Shown piece after piece: positions 57,066 through 64,000 of a stretch of 64,000 nucleotides of DNA. This DNA comes from Caprella mutica (Eukaryota; Arthropoda; Malacostraca; Amphipoda; Caprellidae): NCBI GenBank assembly GCA_947561585.1, contig CANNZV010000261.1, forward strand, positions 472,184 through 536,183. Direction: 5' to 3'. The notes under the pieces were generated by a model, which saw only the letters and a list, made by a program, of their open reading frames with translations, made no database searches and was not told where the DNA came from. The translations under genes were made by a program, and so were the position numbers. Each line of letters opens with the position of its first letter. The stretch's first letter is position 1.

Positions 57066-57611
57066 CAGGCTACTTCCTTACTCAGTACACTACCTTCACT
57101 ATACAGGATATCATTATAGTGGAGTTCTACTGCTTCATCTAACATTTTCAGAGTTAGCGTCCACACGCTGTCAAACTGTTTGACAAACATTTGTTGTGGT
57201 ATCTAGTTACAGCAATTATAGGAGCTGTATTTAAATTAATCAATTAATTATGCCAAAAAAGTTATATATAATCACCTGTGATTATAATTATAGATTATCT
57301 TCATTTTCGTTTCTACTGTTTGGCAAACAGTTTCCCAACATGTTGGCTCTTATTTTAGTGTTTGGCAGACTAGAATGGAGCGGTTCTAACCTGTTTGACC
57401 AAGTGTTTGACGGTGTGTACGGGCACATAAGAACATGTTTCGAGTCTTTGACACGTGTGATGAAAAAGTTATTTAAAAGAGATTTTTTTGTCAAAATAAT
57501 GTAGTTTTTAGATTGATAATTAACATAAATCTTTTTTGTTCATTGAAGTTAATTAATTATTTTAACTTTGTAAATGTGTTAATTTATTTCAAATAGTCTA
57601 TTTTATTCTAG

Positions 57612-57761
57612 TATAGGGTAAATTACGACTTATCGAACAGTTCCACATTTTCGATCATAAAAAAGTATATGATCGAACTGGTTATTTCACTTATTATTCT
57701 TATATACTTTTCGTAGATGATCGAAAACGTGACACAGTCCGATAACTCGGAAATTACCCCA
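57612..57761. mobile_element. MITE family M1, diverged copy 4
   Basis: Starts TAGGGTAAATTACGACTTAT and ends CTCGGAAATTACCCC. The arms share CATTTTCGATCAT and GATGATCGAAAA, so the internal arm sequence differs from other copies yet still pairs. Confidence 0.6.
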
Positions 57762-58083
57762 TTTTCTCATATTTTGATAGGTGAGTAACCTTGTAGTGAC
57801 CTTGAAACGTTTCAAGGTCACTCCTTTATTCACGATAAAAAGGACTATAAATAACATGCATTAAATTTACCTACAATTCACCTTTAAAAGTATATATTCA
57901 TTTCTATTAAAATTTAAAAGGCTATACTTATATATTTTTAATTACTATATTATTTATATAGTAATCAATTTAAAGTGACCATATACAGTGAGTCCATCTA
58001 AAATGTATCCACTGCCATTATTCTACATGTTCATCATACTATGGTACTATGTACAGTATATTGGTACATAGATTGAAATATAC

Positions 58084-58251
58084 ATAGGGTAAGTCACGAA
58101 TTATCGGTCAGTACTACATCTTCGGTCATATAAGAAAATAACGATATAAAAAGTATTAGATACCACTGTGTAATAATAACAATTTTTATATTGTTTTTTC
58201 TTATATGTCCGAAGATGTAGTACTGACCGATAATTCGTAACTTACCCTATA
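58084..58251. mobile_element. MITE family M1, best copy (5)
   Basis: Starts TAGGGTAAGTCACGAATTAT and ends GATAATTCGTAACTTACCC followed by TA. The arms pair almost perfectly over about 55 bp. The TA on both sides suggests a mariner-type TA duplication. Confidence 0.8.
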
Positions 58252-58974
58252 CCGCATGTTTGCGCAATGCTATTTCCGTCTGGAGGGTACATCTTAGGCT
58301 ACATATTATGTGCCATAGTAAATTATGTAGGTAGGATAGATAAATATAATATTTCTGTGGTAAATATCGGATATAACTTTCTATAAAATAATTTAACTGA
58401 AAATAACCCCTGAAATATTTTCTATGCCAGGAGAAATAAAAGCGAGACATGTCCCACACTTATTCGATTGTCATAATTCTGAGACGTAATAAGAGCGGGG
58501 TATGCCTTATATGTATACAGCATAATGTACATATATTAAATAAGTTCTATCGATTGGAATGATAATGTAAATTTTTCTATTACAATATAAGAACATACTG
58601 AATAATTCCAAACAAACTAACTGTATTACCTACTTCTTTACTGAGGAGCAATTGTTTTATTTTGGCAGTGTTGTGTCACACTGTATTTGCTCTACAACAT
58701 TCCTCTGCTTTTTGTTCTTTCGCCCAAGGCATTAGTCTTACGAAGAACTGGCGACTAAATATAACTACAGCTTGAATAATAAAACGAATATCTGACCATA
58801 GATCTGAGGGACTGGTTTGAATTGCGATATAAACTGTGTACCGGCTATCTAGATACGAGAGTGCAACTACCTGGTTGGTACACCGGTGACTCAGACTCCA
58901 ATTCTAGTCTCCATAAGCGCCACGTCTCCAATGCTAGTGTGAACAGTAGAGTCATTCCCTGGTTAGTACACCGG

Positions 58975-59597
58975 GTTATGGTAGGGCCATAGAAGATTGA
59001 GAGGGTGAGTTATGGTGGGGCAATAGAAGATTGAGAGGGGAAAAGTATGGTGGGGCCATAGTAGATTCAAAGGGGAAAGGTATGGTGGGGCCATAGTAGA
59101 TTCAGAGAGGAAATGTATGGTGGGGCCATAGTAGATTGAGAGGGGAAAGGTATGGTGGGGCCATAGAAGATTGAGAGGGGAAAGGTATGGTGAGGCCATA
59201 GAAGATTCAGAGGGGAAAGGTATGGTGGGGCCATAGAAGATTGAGAGGGGAAAGGTATGGTGAGGCCATAGAAGATTCAGAGGGGAAAGGTATGGTGGGG
59301 CCATAGAAGATTCAGAGATGAAAGGTATGGTGGGGCCATAGAAGATTGAGAGGGGAAAGGTATGGTGGAGCCATAGAAGATTCAGAGGGGAAAGGTATGG
59401 TGGGGCCATAGAAGATTGAGAGGGGGAAGGTATGGTGGGGCCATAGAAGATTGAGAGGGGAAAGGTATGGTGGGGCCATAGAAGATTGAGAGGGGAAATG
59501 TATGGTGGGGCCATAGAAGATTGAGAGGGGAAAGGTATGGTGGGGCCATAGAAGATTCAGAGGGGAAAGGTATGGTGGGGCCATAGAAGATTCAGAC
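58975..59597. repeat. 35-bp purine-rich minisatellite, about 18 copies
   Basis: Core GGGGCCATAGAAGATTGAGA. Minus-strand open frames of 95-183 codons are by-products. Confidence 0.97.
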
Positions 59598-59644
59598 ATA
59601 ACAACTCACGCATGTGTACAATGTACACATGCGTGTTTTTCTCT

Positions 59645-59835
59645 AATGTGTACACACACTGTTATAACACACTAATATGTATAACACACACTGTGTGTGT
59701 TATACACACTGTGTGTTACACACAGTGTGTGATATACATACACTGTGTGTTATACATACACACACTGTGTGTGTTATACACAGTGTGTGATATACATACA
59801 CTGTGTGTTACACACAGTGTGTTATCACAAGTGTA
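59645..59835. repeat. Palindromic CACTGTGTGTTATACA repeats
   Basis: Irregular units of ACACACTGTGTGTTATACAC and CACAGTGTGTGATATACAT, strongly self-complementary. Confidence 0.85.
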
Positions 59836-59929
59836 TCACTCCATTGCCGGCAGTGTGTTTTTCTCAGTAGTCTCTATAGTTCAGTGTAGTGAGGTCCGTG
59901 TGTCTAACCCTCTCTCCGCCACACTATAG

Positions 59930-60190
59930 TCAATGCACTGGCTATACTACAGTGAATATAGTGCCACTATAGTGAGTACAGTGGCTATACTTGTGTGATA
60001 TTGAGCTATACTAGTGTGATTTGAGGAATATACTATAGTGAATGCAGTGGCTATACTCTATAGTGAATGCAGTGGCTATACTATAGTGAATGCAGTGGCT
60101 ATACTAAAGTGCATGCAGTGGCTATACTCTATAGTGAATGCAGTGGCTTCTATTAATGATACTAGTGTGATATAGTGAATATAGTGCTAT
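59930..60190. repeat. Irregular GCAGTGGCTATACT repeats
   Basis: About eight units of TATAGTGAATGCAGTGGCTA with indels. Confidence 0.85.
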
Positions 60191-60240
60191 ACTATAGTGT
60201 TGGAATATACCAAGAATAGCCTCAAAACTGTGAGTATAAC

Positions 60241-60785
60241 CCATTGACTGTGTAACCCACTGCACGGGTTATTAGTGCATTGTAACTCACTGCACGGGTT
60301 ATTAGTGCATTGAAACTAACTCACTGCACGGGTTATTAGTGCATTGTAACCCACTGCACGGGTTATTAGTGCATTGTAACTCACTGCACGGGTTATTAGT
60401 GCATTGTAACTCACTGCACCGGTAATTAGTGCATTGTAACTCACTGCACGGGTTATTAGTGCATTGTAACTCACTGCACGGGTTATTAGTGCATTGTAAC
60501 TCACTGCACGGGTTATTAGTGCATTGTAACTCACTGCACGGGTTATTAGTGCATTGTAACCCACTGCACGGGTTATTAGTGCATTGTAACTCACTGCACG
60601 GGTTATTAGTGCATTGTAACCCACTGCACGGGTTATTAGTGCATTGTAACCCACTGCACGGGTTATTAGTGCATTGTAACCCACTGCACGGGTTATTAGT
60701 GCATTGTAACCCACTGCACGGGTTATTAGTGCATTGTAACCCACTGCACGGGTTATTAGTGCATTGTAACTCACTGCACGGGTTA
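60241..60785. repeat. 30-bp minisatellite, 18 copies
   Basis: Core CACGGGTTATTAGTGCATTG; TAACTC/TAACCC variants. Open frames of 143 and 212 codons are by-products. Confidence 0.97.
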
Positions 60786-60994
60786 TTCCCATTATTCCCC
60801 TCACATAACCCATGTTACGGGTTATGTCCTCCAATAACCCATATGTTACTGCAGTGCTAAATAAGTTCATACTATTTATTATGTTTCTTTTACCGTATCT
60901 AACATGAGCCAAATTATATCGAATGAATTGCAGCCAGAAATATACACGTGACAAAATTAGCTAATGAAACTAGATAAGTAGTGGTGACTTGCAT

Positions 60995-61945
60995 TAGTTA
61001 CACACTAGTTACACACTAGTTACACTCTAGTTACACTATTTACACACTAGTTACACACTAGTTACACTTTAGTTACACTATTTACACACTAGTTACACTA
61101 GTTACACACTAGTTACACTATTTACACACTAGTTACACTATTTACACACTAGTTACACTATTTACACACTAGTTACACTATTTACACACTAGTTACACTA
61201 TTTACACACTAGTTACACTATTTACACTCTAGTTACACTATTTACACACTAGTTACACTATTTACACACTAGTTACACTATTTACACACTAGTTACACTA
61301 TTTACACACTAGTTACACTATTTACACACTAGTCACACTATTTACACACTAGTTACACTATTTACACACTAGTTACACTATTTACACACTAGTTACACTA
61401 TTTACACACTAGTTACACTATTTACACACTAGTTACACTATTTACACACTAGTTACACTATTTACACACTAGTTACACTATTTACACACTAGTTACACTA
61501 TTTACACACTAGTTACACTATTTACACACTAGTTACACTATTTACACACTAGTTACACTATTTACACACTAGTTACACTATTTACACACTAGTTACACTA
61601 TTTACACACTAGTTACATTATTTACACACTAGTTACACTATTTACACACTAGTTACACTATTTACACACTAGTTACATTATTTACACACAAGTTACATTA
61701 TTGACAAACTAGTTACATTATTTACACACTAGTTACATTATTTACACACTAGTTACATTATTTACACACTAGTTACACTATTTACACACTAGTTACACTA
61801 TTTACACACTAGTTACATTATTTACACACTAGTTACACTATTTACACACTAGTTACATTATTTACACACTAGTTACATTATTTACACACTAGTTACACTA
61901 TTTACACACTAGTTACACTATTTACACACTAGTTACATTATTTAC
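60995..61945. repeat. 20-bp minisatellite, about 47 copies
   Basis: Core TTACACACTAGTTACACTAT, with an ACATTAT variant enriched on the right. Confidence 0.97.
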
Positions 61946-61999
61946 ATTTTATATATATATTCACTTGTTATTATTTATTAATTGATGTGAAGAAACTAG

Positions 62000-63303
62000 T
62001 AGCTGTATTGGTATCACTTGGTACTGGTGTATTGGTATCACTAGGTACTAGTGTATTGGTATCACTAGGTACTACTAAAACTAGGTACTGGTATCATTTG
62101 GTACTGGTGTATTGGTATCACTAGGTTCTGGTGTATTGGTATCACTAGGTTCTGGTGTATTAGTATCACTAGGTACTGGTGTATTGGTATCACTAGGTAC
62201 TGGTGTATTGGTATCACTAGGTACTACTATTACTAGGTACTGGTATCATTTGGTACTGGTGTATTGGTATCACTAGGTACTGGTGTATTAGTATCACTAG
62301 GTACTGGTGTATTAGTATCACTAGGTACTGGTGTATTGGTATCACTAGGTACTGGTGTATTAGTATCACTAGGTACTGGTGTATTGGTATTACTAGGTAC
62401 TACTATCACTAGGTACTGGTATCATTTGGTACTGGTGTATTGGTATCACTAGGTACTGGTGTATTAGTATCACTAGGTACTGGTGTATTGGTATCACTAG
62501 GTACTGGTGTATTAGTATCACTAGGTACTGGTGTATTGGTATCACTAGGTACTGGTGTATTAGTATCACTAGGTACTGGTGTATTAGTATCACTAGGTAC
62601 TGGTGTATTGGTATCACTAGGTACTGGTGTATTAGTATCACTAGGTACTGGTGTATTAGTATCACTAGGTACTAGTGTATTGGTATCACTAGGTACTAGT
62701 GTATTGGTATCACTAGGTACTGGTGTATTGGTATCACTAGGTACTGGTGTATTAGTATCACTAGGTACTGGTGTATTGGTATCACTGGTGTATTGGTATC
62801 ACTAGGTACTACTATCACTAGGTACTGGTATCATTTAGTACTGGTGTATTGGTATCACTAGGTACTGGTGTATTAGTATCACTAGGTACTGGTGTATTAG
62901 TATCACTAGGTACTGGTGTATTAGTATCACTAGGTACTGGTGTATTGGTATCACTAGGTACTGGTGTATTAGTATCACTAGGTACTGGTGTATTGGTATC
63001 ACTAGGTACTGGTGTATTGGTATCACTAGGTACTACTATCACTAGGTACTGGTATCATTTGGTACTGGTGTATTGGTATCACTAGGTACTGGTGTATTAG
63101 TATCACTAGGTACTGGTGTATTGGTATCACTAGGTACTGGTGTATTAGTATCACTAGGTACTGGTGTATTGGTATCACTAGGTAAAGGTGTATTAGTATC
63201 ACTAGGTACTGGTGTATTGGTATCACTAGGTACTGGTGTATTGGTATCACTAGGTACTGGTGTATTAGTATCACTAGGTACTGGTGTATTGGTATCACTA
63301 GGT
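62000..63303. repeat. 24-bp minisatellite with higher-order blocks
   Basis: Core GGTATCACTAGGTACTGGTG followed by TATT. A distinctive interrupter (TACTACTATCACTAGG, then ATCATTTGG) recurs at about 62399, 62807 and 63029 and, as variants, near 62080 and 62223. Confidence 0.97.
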
Positions 63304-64000
63304 ACCATCTCCCTACTAGTCACACACGTCCCAAATGATTACTATAGTTGCTTCTCAACTAGTTACCATATAAGCTACTCTAACTAGTTGTCTAGTTCTA
63401 GTTGTGTCTGATAATTTAGGGTACTAGTCAAGTGCATGAACTACAAGTGCTCTTTATAACTAGGGCCTTAACTAGTTTATTCTGTCTATTTATTTCTATA
63501 GGCAGCCTTCTTTGTGTTGTAGATCTTTAAATTCAACGAGAAGAAACAAGGAGCTTTGTGATTTTCTTTCAATATATTGCTGAAGAAAGCATAGTAAACA
63601 CTATTTTAATTAAATGTTTATAAATTCACAATTGTGCTCAACTAACTAATATAACCGTACACATGTGTTTTAATATTCAAAAGCGTACACAGTACACATG
63701 TGCTCTAATATATGAAAGAGTACACATGTGTTTAATTGTGGCTTCTGTTTAATAACCAAGGTATGTAAATTATTAATGAATGTATATTAATAATATAGGT
63801 ATATATTAATAATATATATTAATATTATTATCTAATTAAATATCTCAAAAAATAACAAGCGCCAAATACATCACTTGAATAGGGACATATATGTCACCAT
63901 CGGGCATGGAGGGCTAAAGCAACTAGTTATTTGAATCAAATTAATCATTCTAAATAAATTCATCCTATAAATCTTGATCATCTTGAAACTAGTGTCACAA
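63304..64000. other. Right end, no gene seen
   Basis: AT-rich. Three GTACACATGTG words at 63655-63730 form a loose repeat. No exon was recognised. Confidence 0.5.

Larger units (their letters stand above)
52268..64000 (+). other. KDM3 intron 7, right end not reached
   Basis: No exon with a phase-1 acceptor and KDM3-like coding was recognised after 52267. The stretch holds arrays and MITEs listed separately. Plain sequence is found at 53110-54290, 57190-57610, 58260-58960 and 63304-64000. Confidence 0.6.

Noticed and set aside
60995..61945. Centromeric or telomeric satellite
   Set aside because: Units are short, arrays are about 1 kb, and all differ from one another. No telomeric motif runs are present and the setting is genic.
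58963..63387. Open frames in the 35-, 30- and 24-bp arrays
   Set aside because: Repeat by-products on both strands.
63499..63535. Candidate terminal exon after TTTCTATAG near 63500
   Set aside because: It would end after about ten residues without the JmjC domain; no support beyond the AG.

Overview
The window is animal nuclear DNA: AT-rich, with intron-split genes, a BEL/Pao LTR retrotransposon, many short inverted-repeat (MITE-like) elements and an extreme load of minisatellite arrays. BEL/Pao elements and the two host genes fit a metazoan. The compact exons and repeat style suggest an invertebrate, but I cannot name the group.

Layout. (1) 97-7396: a complete BEL/Pao element with matching 795-bp LTRs and 5-bp target-site duplications. 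Its single long gag-pol frame carries two in-frame stops. (2) 7643-12660, minus strand: five exons of an EXOG-type mitochondrial endonuclease/exonuclease. The last exon seen ends at a splice donor, so the C-terminal exon(s) lie beyond the BEL element or are lost. (3) 12661-16865: the space between two divergent genes, without a recognisable gene. (4) 16866 to beyond 52267, plus strand: the N-terminal seven coding exons of a KDM3/JMJD1C-family histone demethylase, rebuilt from homology and splice phase. Its zinc-finger and JmjC exons must lie past the right edge.

The striking feature is KDM3 intron 1 (17019-43366, 26.3 kb). By my boundaries about three quarters of it is tandem repeat: more than twenty different minisatellites with units of 15 to 56 bp, laid end to end. 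The other KDM3 introns carry more arrays, and the seventh coding exon itself contains two coding minisatellites (11-aa and 10-aa repeats). Several arrays sit inside, or grew from, inverted-repeat transposons or dispersed repeats. One array begins exactly at the exon 1 splice donor and repeats that donor five times.

Most long open frames in 21-31 kb, 38-40 kb, 43.5-45.2 kb and 58.9-63.4 kb are by-products of stop-free repeat units and are not annotated as genes. No rRNA, tRNA, CRISPR or prokaryotic feature was seen. All functional statements rest on sequence reading and remembered family motifs; no search was run.
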